Shown here: in pieces, positions 1 through 8,591 of the stretch
Position numbering within the stretch: position 1 is the first letter of the stretch
How the letters are laid out: every line of letters begins with the position of its first letter
Origin: Gammaproteobacteria bacterium
GTDB lineage: Bacteria > Pseudomonadota > Gammaproteobacteria > Beggiatoales > Beggiatoaceae
Assembly (NCBI GenBank): GCA_003645255.1
Contig: QNES01000020.1
Location: 1 to 38,913, forward strand
Direction: 5' to 3'
DNA length: 38,913 nt
Notes under the pieces: model-generated
The model's database searches: none
What the model was told of the DNA's origin: nothing
Seen by the model: the letters and a program-made list of their open reading frames with translations, nothing else
Position numbers and translations under genes: made by a program

Positions 1-1
1 T

Positions 2-997
2 ACCATCAGTTACCAAACGCTGGATCCTGGTGGAGAACTCACACCTGCTTCAGCACTGATCGCGTTTCCTACTGGGCTTGATACGCCCTCACCTTTGGTT
101 GCGTACCAGCACGGAACGCTAGTAAAACGCAGCGATGCTTTGACTGAGAACACGTTTAATGCGCCGACGTTGGGATTGGCGGCAAGCGGCTATGTGGTGG
201 TTAGTGCTGATTATCTGGGCTTTGGTGCCTCAAAATTGTTGCATCCTTATATACACGCCCACTCTTTGGCAATCAGTTTAATTGATGCGTTGCGTGCAGT
301 CCGTAAACTGGCGGAGACGGAAAATATAGACTTGAACCAGCAGTTATTTTTAGCGGGCTATTCTGAAGGAGGATACGCTACCCTGGCTTTACAAAGAGAG
401 CTGGAAACCCACCATGCTGATGAATTTTCAATCACGGCTTCCGCGCCTATGGCAGGGTCCTATGATTTGTCCGGCACAATGGTTCAGCGCATATTAGATC
501 CCTCTCCCCACCCCAATCCATATTATTTTTCTTATATTGTCCTCATGCTGGAACAGGTGTATGGCTTGTTTGATGATTTCGCCGAAGTGTTTCAAGCCCC
601 TTATAACACCTTAATACCCAATTATTTTGACGGTGAACACGACGGTTCAGAAATTAATGCCTATCTGCCTAATTCCACTGAACAGTTGTATCAGGCAACG
701 ATTTTAGAAGCTTTAAATGATCCTGGCTCAAAAATTAACGCTGCCCTGGCTGCTAATGACCTAATTCGCTGGAAACCAACCGTTCCAACCCGGCTTTATC
801 ATTGCCAGAATGATGAACAAGTCCCTTTTGCTAATAGCCAGGTGGCTTATGACAATTTTCAGGCAAGAGGTGCCACGAATGTTGAACTCATTATCGTGGA
901 TGATAGCGGCTTTGATCAAAATGAAGTGCATGGAAGATGTGGAATTCAGGCTATATTGATGGCTAAAGAATGGTTCGATAGTTTAGTCAGTGACTGA
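2..997 (+). CDS. Alpha/beta hydrolase (secretory lipase / prolyl oligopeptidase-like), 5' end outside window
   Basis: The frame is open from base 2 with protein-like sequence (TISYQTLDPGGELTPAS) before the TTG at 95, so the true start lies upstream of the window and 95 is not the start. The nucleophile elbow G-Y-S-E-G-G is visible in AGYSEGGYATLAL. An acidic residue follows in CQNDEQVPFANS, and the catalytic His probably lies in EVHGRCG near the C-terminus. This order (Ser, Asp, His) and the long lid between Ser and Asp fit bacterial secreted lipases and esterases of the alpha/beta hydrolase fold. The protein is probably exported, but the N-terminus that would show a signal peptide is missing. 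The substrate cannot be told. A hairpin (1015-1043) lies just downstream. Confidence 0.8.
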   Translation, partial: TISYQTLDPGGELTPASALIAFPTGLDTPSPLVAYQHGTLVKRSDALTENTFNAPTLGLAASGYVVVSADYLGFGASKLLHPYIHAHSLAISLIDALRAVRKLAETENIDLNQQLFLAGYSEGGYATLALQRELETHHADEFSITASAPMAGSYDLSGTMVQRILDPSPHPNPYYFSYIVLMLEQVYGLFDDFAEVFQAPYNTLIPNYFDGEHDGSEINAYLPNSTEQLYQATILEALNDPGSKINAALAANDLIRWKPTVPTRLYHCQNDEQVPFANSQVAYDNFQARGATNVELIIVDDSGFDQNEVHGRCGIQAILMAKEWFDSLVSD

Positions 998-1014
998 GCT
1001 AAGTTTTAGCCTAG

Positions 1015-1043
1015 ACCTGCCAGGTTTTTAAAACCTGGCAGGT
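1015..1043. repeat. Short palindromic repeat / possible terminator
   Basis: Perfect 14-bp inverted arms (acctgccaggtttt and its complement) with a 1-base loop, followed by TTTT on the + strand. It sits 18 bases after the hydrolase stop, so it could act as an intrinsic terminator. The same core (ACCTG.CAGGT) recurs at 4448-4476 and 9607-9639, which makes it a dispersed palindromic repeat as well. Confidence 0.7.
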
Positions 1044-1084
1044 TTTGTAGCAGGGACAAAACTTTGAACTATCAAACGGTGCGC

Positions 1085-2080
1085 ATGATGAAACCATTTA
1101 TTTTGATTTGCTTATTAATATTATCCAGCTATACTTATAGCGAGGTTAATTCTTCCATAAGTTCTATAAAACGCATTGCTCATGCCGGGGGCGGATATCA
1201 AGGGGAAACTTATACTAATTCCTTAGAAGCCCTTAATGATAATATTACTAAAGGCTTTGAATGGTTTGAAATTGACTTTTCTTTGACAAAAGATGGTCAT
1301 TTAGTGTGTATCCATGATTGGAAGCATACATTTGAAAAATTATTTCATTTTGAAACCACAGAAAAACCTTCGCTGGAAACCTTTCAATTTCTAGTTAAAC
1401 AGGTTTCGCCTTATCATGTATGTACGCTTGATGATTTAAGGATATGGCTGAAAAAACATCCTAAAGCTAAGTTAATCACTGATGTAAAAGAGGATAATTT
1501 AGGGGCTTTAGCCATGATTACCAAGCATATTGAAAATTTCCAAAATCGCGTTATTCCACAATGCTATTTTCCGGAAAATTATCCTAAAATACGCCAGTTA
1601 GGTTATAAAAGTATTATTTGGACCTTGTATCGTTATAGTGGCAATAATCAAAACGTGATAAAAGTGATTGAACAATGGGATAAACTACTTGCTGTTACGA
1701 TGCCACCTCATAGAGCCGAAGCGGGATTGGGACACGCTTTGCTGAAAGAGGGTATTCCATCTTATGTTCATACCATTAATACGGTTGAAGAATTACACAA
1801 ATATACCCAAGAGTATGCGATTACTGAAATTTATACTGATTTTTTAGCACCACTAGAAAATACGACTTTCCTTGAGGCAGAAAAACCACTTTCTGAAAAT
1901 CCGTTGTTTTTGAATGATTGTATGGCAACCTATTCAGTAGATGGCACTCTTTATATTCCTTGTCTATCGCTATCCGATTCCAACCAAACCGATGTTTATA
2001 AAGTGTATATGCAGCGGCAATCTCCTGAATTTATATTTAAATTAGATTTGAAAAAGATCAAATATAACCTGACAAAGTAA
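1085..2080 (+). CDS. Exported glycerophosphodiester phosphodiesterase-like protein
   Basis: The GDPD fold opens with RIAHAGGGYQGETYTNSLEA (the HR/HA..G...ENT-like motif, here H-A-G-G-G...T-N-S) and the metal-binding EIDFSLTKDGHLVCIHD (E.D....DG..V..HD). These are hallmarks of enzymes that split glycerophosphodiesters into glycerol-3-phosphate and an alcohol. The hydrophobic N-terminus (MKPFILICLLILSS) is a signal peptide, so it acts outside the cytoplasmic membrane. I chose ATG 1085 (ATG 1088 is equally possible) over TTG 1064, because the signal peptide starts there; no clear ribosome site helps. The C-terminal ~60 residues (DGTLYIPCLSL) resemble the end of the next protein. The stop overlaps the next start by one base (TAATG), so the two genes are translationally coupled. 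Confidence 0.8.
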   Translation: MMKPFILICLLILSSYTYSEVNSSISSIKRIAHAGGGYQGETYTNSLEALNDNITKGFEWFEIDFSLTKDGHLVCIHDWKHTFEKLFHFETTEKPSLETFQFLVKQVSPYHVCTLDDLRIWLKKHPKAKLITDVKEDNLGALAMITKHIENFQNRVIPQCYFPENYPKIRQLGYKSIIWTLYRYSGNNQNVIKVIEQWDKLLAVTMPPHRAEAGLGHALLKEGIPSYVHTINTVEELHKYTQEYAITEIYTDFLAPLENTTFLEAEKPLSENPLFLNDCMATYSVDGTLYIPCLSLSDSNQTDVYKVYMQRQSPEFIFKLDLKKIKYNLTK

Positions 2081-4464
2081 TGAGCAAAATCATGATGTAT
2101 TTATTCCTTTACGCGATTTTTTCATTTCCTTTGATTATGAGCTTTTATTATAGCTATGATCAAAATATTCCCTGGTTATTCAGTTCTTTTACCTTTTTGT
2201 TCTTTACTTCTTCAAGCTTCCTATTTTTAAGCGCACAATTTAAGAAAAAGTGGGCTGCTTTCATGTTCGCGTTGCTACCACTTTTATTGATCTTCTTGTT
2301 CGAGATTATCCAACTGATTTCGTTCTATTTTCAAGGTGAAGGTTTCAATGAAAGATTCTTTTTTCACTTTAGCTTAAACACGATACAAGAAGCAGGAACT
2401 GGATACCCTTGGCTAATTTTCAGCCTAATTTTTATGCTGTTGTTTTTTATGATAGCCATTTATTTATGCACAAGATGCTTTAAATTTATTCCCCTTTATT
2501 TATCTAGTGCGGCTCTATTAATTTCCCCTTTTCTAGATTCAGCCATCAAGGATTTTGTAAACAAGCGTTTTTTGACACAAAATACATTATCCCAATTTGA
2601 TATTAAAAGGGGATCGGCATTAGGACTCAATGAAAAGGCGATTATGCCAGATCAATTGTCAGCCTCTCCTGGCAAAAATCTGGTGTTAATATACCTTGAA
2701 AGCCTTGAAAGGCTCTATTTAGATGAGTCGGTATTTAAGGGACTTACACCTACGATAAATCAGCTTTTAAAGGACAATTTTTCATTCACCAATACTTCTC
2801 AAATACCAGGTGCAGAATGGACAATGGCTGGGATAGTGGCATCACAATGTGGAACACCGCTCTTATCTGATAATAGCCTAGTTGACGGTAATGATATTAT
2901 TCAAAACGGATTTCTCACTGAAGCTATCTGTTTGGGTGATATTTTGCATCAGGCGGGATATGTTCAAAGCTATATTGGGGGAGCTTCCAATCGGTTTGCT
3001 GGTAAAGGATATTTTCTTAAAGCACATCATTATGATGAAGTCAAGGGATATAATGAATTAAAATCAAGACTCCAACGCAAAAAATACCGAACGGGGTGGG
3101 GATTATATGATGACTCTCTCTTTAAAATCGCCGAGGAAGAATATGTGCGACTTGCTAATCTGAATAAGCCCTTCAATCTCACTTTGCTCACATTAGATAC
3201 CCACCATCCGAAAGGGCATCCATCCCAGTCTTGCACACCTTATCCCTATCAGAAAAACAGCATTTTGGATGCGGTTCACTGTACGGATCAACTATTGGCA
3301 AGATTTCTCAATCACCTCTCTCGCCATCCCTCTGCTAAAGAAACTATAGTCGTTTTATTCAGCGATCACCTTGCCATGCGTAATGAGGCGGAAAAATTTT
3401 ACCCTGCAAAATATGACAGAAAACTCCTCTTTTCAATACTGAATAGCAGCCTGAAAGGGGTTAGCCACGAACCTGGCACCCATACAGATATAGCACCTAC
3501 GATATTGGAAGCGATGGGAGTGAAACACAATGCAGCGTTCCTAGCCGGTAGAAATATGTTGGCGCAAAGCGATAAACTTAATCATCCCGATTTTTCTGAT
3601 GCTGAAACGATGCAAATTATTAGATATGTCAACTCCAATATTTTTACCAAAGGAAATGAATCGCTTTGTGGGGCAAAATATTTGGCGATAAACGAGAATA
3701 CTTCACAAACTATCAAAATTGGGAATAAGCGTATATTCCTTTCTTATACTGGAAAACCCGTCGCCAAACACCGATTCAAAAAAGATCTTGCCATCCTCAC
3801 TTTTATTGATGATAAAGGCTCAATAAAGGGAGCGGCTATTATTTTTATTGGCAAGTTACCCTACATTCTGGCTAAAAATAAAGAAAAGATATTTTTGCTT
3901 ATTACACCCAATAAAAATTTACCTCATGAACTAAACAATGGGAACCCGATGAATCAAGAGGCAATATCAGTCTTGTTTGGCAGATTCGATAAATCAATCA
4001 TTAATTTAGGCAACTTCGCCGATTTACAAAATCTTCAAATCAAAAATTCTCAATGCGAGAAGCTAATAAAGGACGCACAAAAACCCTCCCATCAAAAACG
4101 AACAACCCTAATTTTTGCAGAACTTTGCCCGAATAATAGTCAATATACTGCCTTATACACAAGAGAATCAAAACAAATAAGGATACCCAGAGTCGGTGTA
4201 AAAGATATGATGACAAAAGTCACTTTGATACAAAAAACATCCCATCAATTTGTGGTAAAAGAAGCATCTTCTTTCAATCCAATAATAAAACCGTGGAATT
4301 ACTGTCACGCATACTACGCTGATGATAGCCTGTATATTCCTTCTATACTCATTAATGGTGTGAAACACAGTTTGGAAATGAAGAAGGTTTCCGATGAGCC
4401 ATTAACTTTTGAAATCAATGAAGAAGCTGCTGCCTGGTTTACGAAAAACCTGACAAATTTTTAA
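2080..4464 (+). CDS. LtaS/MdoB-type phosphoglycerol transferase (sulfatase fold) with extra C-terminal domain
   Basis: The N-terminus has about four to five hydrophobic segments (residues ~5-25, 33-52, 58-82, 110-130, 136-152), followed by a sulfatase-fold domain from residue ~198. E207 in IYLESLE, T248 in GAEWTMAG and D429-H430 in FSDHLAM match the metal ligands and the catalytic Thr of LtaS and OpgB/MdoB, which move phosphoglycerol from phosphatidylglycerol to glycans or polymers at the outer face of the membrane. Residues ~540-794 exceed the usual family length. They contain degenerate modules ending in YADDSLYIPSILI, a pattern shared with the upstream phosphodiesterase. One enzyme adds glycerophosphate and its overlapping partner cleaves glycerophosphodiesters, so a common glycan or lipid substrate is likely (inference). 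The last codons lie in a palindromic repeat. Confidence 0.78.
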   Translation: MSKIMMYLFLYAIFSFPLIMSFYYSYDQNIPWLFSSFTFLFFTSSSFLFLSAQFKKKWAAFMFALLPLLLIFLFEIIQLISFYFQGEGFNERFFFHFSLNTIQEAGTGYPWLIFSLIFMLLFFMIAIYLCTRCFKFIPLYLSSAALLISPFLDSAIKDFVNKRFLTQNTLSQFDIKRGSALGLNEKAIMPDQLSASPGKNLVLIYLESLERLYLDESVFKGLTPTINQLLKDNFSFTNTSQIPGAEWTMAGIVASQCGTPLLSDNSLVDGNDIIQNGFLTEAICLGDILHQAGYVQSYIGGASNRFAGKGYFLKAHHYDEVKGYNELKSRLQRKKYRTGWGLYDDSLFKIAEEEYVRLANLNKPFNLTLLTLDTHHPKGHPSQSCTPYPYQKNSILDAVHCTDQLLARFLNHLSRHPSAKETIVVLFSDHLAMRNEAEKFYPAKYDRKLLFSILNSSLKGVSHEPGTHTDIAPTILEAMGVKHNAAFLAGRNMLAQSDKLNHPDFSDAETMQIIRYVNSNIFTKGNESLCGAKYLAINENTSQTIKIGNKRIFLSYTGKPVAKHRFKKDLAILTFIDDKGSIKGAAIIFIGKLPYILAKNKEKIFLLITPNKNLPHELNNGNPMNQEAISVLFGRFDKSIINLGNFADLQNLQIKNSQCEKLIKDAQKPSHQKRTTLIFAELCPNNSQYTALYTRESKQIRIPRVGVKDMMTKVTLIQKTSHQFVVKEASSFNPIIKPWNYCHAYYADDSLYIPSILINGVKHSLEMKKVSDEPLTFEINEEAAAWFTKNLTNF

Positions 4465-4476
4465 AACCTGTCAGGT
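4448..4476. repeat. Palindromic repeat overlapping a gene end
   Basis: Arms acctgaca (4448-4455) and tgtcaggt (4469-4476) belong to the same family as 1015-1043. The left arm codes for the last residues (NLTNF) of the phosphoglycerol transferase, and the stop TAA lies in the loop. It may serve as a terminator. Confidence 0.6.
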
Positions 4477-4610
4477 CAAAATCAAGTTCCGATTTCAAAT
4501 AAAACATATTCTGCTGGTATCCAAAAATAAAGTTGACAAAATCGAAAAATAAGTTTAGTTTTTTACAATCCAATACCGGATGAACACTACATAATTGGAA
4601 TAGCGTATAA

Positions 4611-6053
4611 ATGACATATCAACATGAAAAAACCCACGAAATTTTAAAGTGGTTTGAAAAAATGAATCAGATTCCCCGTTGTTCTGGCAATGAGGAAGCC
4701 ATTAGAACTTGGTTAATTAATTGGAGCAATGAGCATCATTTTGCTATAAAAACCGATAAAGTGGGTAATCTCTTAATATCAGTACCTGCTTCATCCGGAT
4801 ATGAAAATGCCCCTATCGTTGTGATTCAAGGACATTTAGACATGGTGTGTGAAAAAACGCATGATTCCAAGCATGATTTCACGAAAGATCCCATTAAATT
4901 GATTGAAGATGGAGAATGGCTAAGGGCTGATAATACGAGTTTAGGGGCTGATAACGGTATTGCTATTGCTATCGCAATGACTTTATCCCTGGACAAATCA
5001 ATTTCTCATCCCCCCTTGGAATTACTATTTACAATAGATGAAGAAAGAGGTTTAGTCGGTGCCGGTGCATTAGAGCCTGGGTTTTTCGAGGGGCGCATTT
5101 TAATCAATCTGGATTCTGAAGATGAAGGCTATTTCATGATTGGTTGCGCCGGCGGTCTGAATACACTTTTATCTATACCCCTTGAATGGACGGATGTACC
5201 TAATCATTACCAAGTGATGAAAATCCAGGCTGGTGGCATGAAAGGGGGTCATTCCGGCATTGACATTAATGCCCAAAGGGCTAATGCCATCAAAGTACTT
5301 GCCCAAATATTGCTGATGACAAAATCACAGGTGGATTTAAGATTAGTCAAGTTCAATGGTGGTACAGCCAATAATGCTATTCCCCGTGATGCGGAAGCCT
5401 TTGTATTGGTTCCAGAAGAACAAGCTCAAACAGTCAAAAAACTTGCGCTAGAAGCGGCAAAAAACATAAGGGCTGAATTTCAAAATACCGATCCCGACTT
5501 ATTTATCAAAGTCGATACTGTGAGTGAAACCTTCACTCAAACTATCACAGCGATAGACACTCAAAAGCTCATAGATGTTATTATGGTATTACCGCATGGC
5601 GTAATCGCTATGTCCACCGATATGAAAGAACTGGTAGAAACCTCCAATAATATCGCCAAAATCAGTATTGAGAATGGGCAATTAAAAGTCTTAAATACCC
5701 AAAGAAGTTCAGTAGAATCAAGAACTTATGCTGTCAGTCAGCGAATTGAAGCGGTCGCTCGATTAGTCGGCGGTGAAGTCTCCCGTGATACTTATTATCC
5801 TGGCTGGCAGCCCAATATGGCATCGCCACTCTTAGCCAAGAGTATTGATGTTTATAAAAAGCAGTTTGGTAAAAAACCTCAAGTGACAGCGATCCATGCA
5901 GGGCTTGAATGTGGTATAATTGGTAGTCAGGTTTCAGGTATGGATATGTTATCCACCGGGGCGACGATTAAAGATCCCCATTCCCCAGATGAAAAAATCC
6001 ATATTGGTAGTATCGGAAAAGTTTGGGATTTTATGGTGGCATTACTTGTCTGA
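4611..6053 (+). CDS. pepD: Aminoacyl-histidine dipeptidase (peptidase D, M20/M28-type)
   Basis: Full-length (480 aa) relative of cytosolic PepD, which hydrolyses beta-alanyl-L-histidine and other Xaa-His dipeptides using two zinc ions. Visible motifs in order are IPRCSGNEEAIRTWL at the N-terminus, GHLDMVCEK (H75, D77), LGADNGIAIA (D114, bridging ligand), TIDEERGLVGA (E144/E145, general base and ligand), KGGHSGIDI in the lid domain, and IHAGLECGI near the end (last zinc-ligand region). All expected ligands are present, so it should be active. A TTGACA at 4533-4538 could be a -35 box, but no convincing -10 box is seen. There is no strong ribosome site before ATG 4611. The stop codon overlaps the left arm of an inverted repeat (6052-6147). 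Confidence 0.95.
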   Translation: MTYQHEKTHEILKWFEKMNQIPRCSGNEEAIRTWLINWSNEHHFAIKTDKVGNLLISVPASSGYENAPIVVIQGHLDMVCEKTHDSKHDFTKDPIKLIEDGEWLRADNTSLGADNGIAIAIAMTLSLDKSISHPPLELLFTIDEERGLVGAGALEPGFFEGRILINLDSEDEGYFMIGCAGGLNTLLSIPLEWTDVPNHYQVMKIQAGGMKGGHSGIDINAQRANAIKVLAQILLMTKSQVDLRLVKFNGGTANNAIPRDAEAFVLVPEEQAQTVKKLALEAAKNIRAEFQNTDPDLFIKVDTVSETFTQTITAIDTQKLIDVIMVLPHGVIAMSTDMKELVETSNNIAKISIENGQLKVLNTQRSSVESRTYAVSQRIEAVARLVGGEVSRDTYYPGWQPNMASPLLAKSIDVYKKQFGKKPQVTAIHAGLECGIIGSQVSGMDMLSTGATIKDPHSPDEKIHIGSIGKVWDFMVALLV

Positions 6054-6147
6054 ATCAGAATTAACAGAATTTGAAAATTTTCATAATATTTTATTGACGT
6101 TATTGGGTTTTATTCTGTTAATTCTCAAATTCTGTTAATTCTGATTC
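6052..6147. repeat. Inverted repeat with perfect 23-bp arms
   Basis: Left arm 6052-6074 begins gaatcagaattaacag and is exactly complementary to 6125-6147, with 50 bases between them. The left arm overlaps the pepD stop codon. The same unit (cttgtctgaatcagaatt) recurs at 24253-24270, also right after a gene, so it is a dispersed intergenic repeat that may form a hairpin in the pepD mRNA. Confidence 0.8.
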
Positions 6148-6194
6148 AAACAATTAATTTTAAAATTCTATCAATTTTAAGACAAATATTCATT

Positions 6195-6914
6195 ATGCAA
6201 TATACTAAATTTTCTTTTCCTTTAAATGTTTATGCACACGCCCTTTGCTTAGAAGAAGGGCATTTTCACTATTTACACTATGGCTTTAATTTGCAACAAG
6301 GGATTCATCAAGCGCAACAAAACTCGACAGATTTTGTGATGACAAAATTGCCCCCCGTACCCGCAGATATTCTTGAAGTGGGTATCGGAGTCGGTACAAC
6401 GGGCAGTCAATTGGATAATGCGGGTTACAATTATACAGGTGTCGTACCCGATCCCGTACAAATTGCTTATTGTCAAGATAAAAAGCTACATTTGATAGAA
6501 AACCGTTTTGAACTGATGCCGCAAGAGGTACAATATGACGTTATCCTGTTTCAGGAATCCGCTCAATACATCCCAACTCATACATTACTGCAAAAAGCTA
6601 ATGCCCTATTAAAGCCGAATGGACAAATATTGATTCTTGATGAAGTCACAACCGAATTAATCGAAAAATTAGAGCAACTTGCTAATCAATTTGGCTTTGA
6701 TATATTAGCTCAACAAGACTTTACTGAAGCCGCCGCACCTTCATTAGGTTATTTGATAGAAATTATCTACAAGCACCGTCGCGCTCTATTACAAGAACTG
6801 CAGATATCCAATCTGCAACTGAGCAAATTACTTTATCAATTAGAAATCAGAAATCAGGGCTATCAAGATAAAACTTTTTCCTATATGTTTTTTCAATTGA
6901 GCAAACAACCCTAA
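6195..6914 (+). CDS. SAM-dependent methyltransferase, class I
   Basis: Motif I of Rossmann-fold methyltransferases is clear in ILEVGIGVGTTG (residues ~59-70), the glycine-rich loop that binds S-adenosylmethionine. It is followed by an acidic loop region (YTGVVPDPVQIAY), motif IV-like YDVILFQESAQYI, and motif VI-like LLKPNGQILILDEV. The C-terminal 60 residues are helical and polar (RRALLQELQISNLQLSKLL) and may recognise the substrate. There is no signal peptide, so it is cytoplasmic. It stands alone between two repeat elements, so context gives no substrate; a small-molecule or lipid target is as likely as any. ATG 6195 is the first in-frame start that leaves the fold intact. Confidence 0.75.
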   Translation: MQYTKFSFPLNVYAHALCLEEGHFHYLHYGFNLQQGIHQAQQNSTDFVMTKLPPVPADILEVGIGVGTTGSQLDNAGYNYTGVVPDPVQIAYCQDKKLHLIENRFELMPQEVQYDVILFQESAQYIPTHTLLQKANALLKPNGQILILDEVTTELIEKLEQLANQFGFDILAQQDFTEAAAPSLGYLIEIIYKHRRALLQELQISNLQLSKLLYQLEIRNQGYQDKTFSYMFFQLSKQP

Positions 6915-6920
6915 AAAAAT

Positions 6921-6990
6921 CAGGGTGGATAGGAATTTCATTACAACCCACCATTTTTCAAGGTAGCGGTGGGTTTCCTACCCACCCTAC
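6921..6990. repeat. Palindromic intergenic repeat (nested hairpins)
   Basis: The outer arms agggtggataggaat (6922-6936) and tttcctacccaccct (6974-6988) pair at 13 of 15 positions. An inner acccacc/ggtgggt pair lies between them. A related copy (taggaat...caacacaccatttttcaa) is at 37337-37385. It lies between the ends of convergent genes and could terminate both. Confidence 0.65.
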
Positions 6991-7026
6991 ATGTATATTT
7001 TAAGTTATTTAGGGACAAGTCTAATG

Positions 7027-8577
7027 TTAACACCCAACCAGATGAACCGTTTTCTGAGCAATCGACTTAGTTTGCCAAAAAATCTTGTCATCCCAGGAAA
7101 CCGTTTTTCGTTTATCAAAAACGATGAGCCAACCTTCGGCGCAATCAAGTTTATTCATGTAATTCACTAACTGTTCCTGCCCTTCCTTATAGGTTTTTTC
7201 CCCGTAACGGATTTTTAATTCAATGGGATAATTTAATCCTTGAAAATGTACGTACAAATCCAGCCGCCCTGCACCGGAAGCCATTTCCCGTGTCACAAAA
7301 CCACCATGATTGATAACTCGTTGTAAAAATGCTTGAAGTGTCAAATGGGGTGCCGCTTCAACATATTGATATCGCTTAATCCAAACTTCACTATTTTCCC
7401 GCCAAAATTGTTGAAAATCGGAAAGCAAATATTTCATATCCAATTTACCATCGGTGATATAATTGGGTACGATAATTTCATCAAGCTCCTTTTGGGAACG
7501 AAAACTGAGGGTGCGAATAATCACTTCCCCATAAATCGGATTAGAAGGCACAATATGTTTGCCCTTTTCCCGTAATAATCCCAAATCCAGAACATATTGA
7601 TAGTCATCGTCAAGCAAATCATAGCGTTGACTATCACCAACGATTAAGGGTTCAACAATTTTTTTGACCCGTTTCTCTTTTAAGCGTTCCATCAAACTAT
7701 CAATATGCGTATCACGTCGCAGAATAATGGTTTGCACCGCTTGCTCAACCTGTGTGGGCAAAATTTTTCTGGAAACGTCAAATTCCAGAATTTGCTCAAC
7801 GATTTCACAAGCAATGGCGTTCACTAACCAAGGCTGCCCTTGAGTTTTATCATAGACTTTTTGGATAACGTCAGGTGAAAAGGCTTGCTCCGTTATTTCC
7901 GTATGTTGTGCATAGAGTTGAGTAATTTCACCCAGCGTAAAATTACGCAATGTTTTTGAGGCTTTCACAATATTAAATGGGCTATAACTCCCCAAGGTTT
8001 CTCGATCATCGCGAATATCACTCTTATAGTCACGGATATTGCGCATCCCAACCAGGGCAATGGAATGAACGAAAGGAATCCGGTTACGATTGACATATCC
8101 ATTCCTAAGCTGCCGTAAAAAGCCAATGAGTGTGCCATTTTCCAAGCAATCCACTTCATCAAACAAAATCACTAAGGGCTTGTCTAACTGCTGACAAAAT
8201 TGTGATAATGTCTTGATCAAAATCGTCGTAAATTTGGAATAATTAGCCTGCCCCGCAAAGGAATAACTACTTAATTGTTCATGCAGTTCGATATTCAGTT
8301 CCAATTGATCAACAATCGCTGGAATCCCTTTTTCAGCATAAGAAATGCCCTGAACCGTTTCCAGTGAACAATATAAGGCATAATAGTTTCCCGTCTCATT
8401 CAATTGTTGGGCTAATTCGAGCAAAAGCGTGGTTTTGCCGGATTGCCGTGCTGCATGGATCACGAAATATTGTTCTTGCTCAATCAGTTGCATCAAACCT
8501 TGACACCGTTCCTGAGTGGGCAGCATGTAGTGTTTGTTTGGGTGACAAGGTCCTGCAATATTAAACGTTTTTTTCAT
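7027..8577 (-). CDS. AAA ATPase with C-terminal PD-(D/E)XK nuclease-like domain
   Basis: Walker A lies in HAARQSGKTTLLLEL (residues ~42-50) and Walker B in LVILFDEVD (~135-143). An arginine-rich segment follows (LVGMRNIRDYK), then a helical lid and winged-helix region. Residues ~435-460 read GRLDLYVHFQ...YPIELKIRYG, giving D440 and E453-x-K455 with 12 residues between D and E, the PD-(D/E)XK nuclease signature. This resembles the AAA_35 (AAA-ATPase-like) plus PDDEXK group that is abundant in filamentous bacteria; its role there is not established. ATG 8577 has a good ribosome site (AGGAGA) placed in the 14-base gap after the HEPN gene, so it is the last gene of a three-gene operon. It is probably cytoplasmic and defence- or mobile-element-linked (inference). 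Confidence 0.85.
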   Translation of the reverse strand: MKKTFNIAGPCHPNKHYMLPTQERCQGLMQLIEQEQYFVIHAARQSGKTTLLLELAQQLNETGNYYALYCSLETVQGISYAEKGIPAIVDQLELNIELHEQLSSYSFAGQANYSKFTTILIKTLSQFCQQLDKPLVILFDEVDCLENGTLIGFLRQLRNGYVNRNRIPFVHSIALVGMRNIRDYKSDIRDDRETLGSYSPFNIVKASKTLRNFTLGEITQLYAQHTEITEQAFSPDVIQKVYDKTQGQPWLVNAIACEIVEQILEFDVSRKILPTQVEQAVQTIILRRDTHIDSLMERLKEKRVKKIVEPLIVGDSQRYDLLDDDYQYVLDLGLLREKGKHIVPSNPIYGEVIIRTLSFRSQKELDEIIVPNYITDGKLDMKYLLSDFQQFWRENSEVWIKRYQYVEAAPHLTLQAFLQRVINHGGFVTREMASGAGRLDLYVHFQGLNYPIELKIRYGEKTYKEGQEQLVNYMNKLDCAEGWLIVFDKRKTVSWDDKIFWQTKSIAQKTVHLVGC

Positions 8578-8591
8578 AGATTCTCTCCTGA

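Noticed and set aside
95-997. TTG 95 as the hydrolase start
   Set aside because: The frame continues upstream to base 2 with hydrolase-like sequence, so the gene is only cut by the window edge.
5920-6138. 72-codon + frame at the pepD end
   Set aside because: It overlaps pepD in another frame and runs through an inverted repeat; not a real gene.
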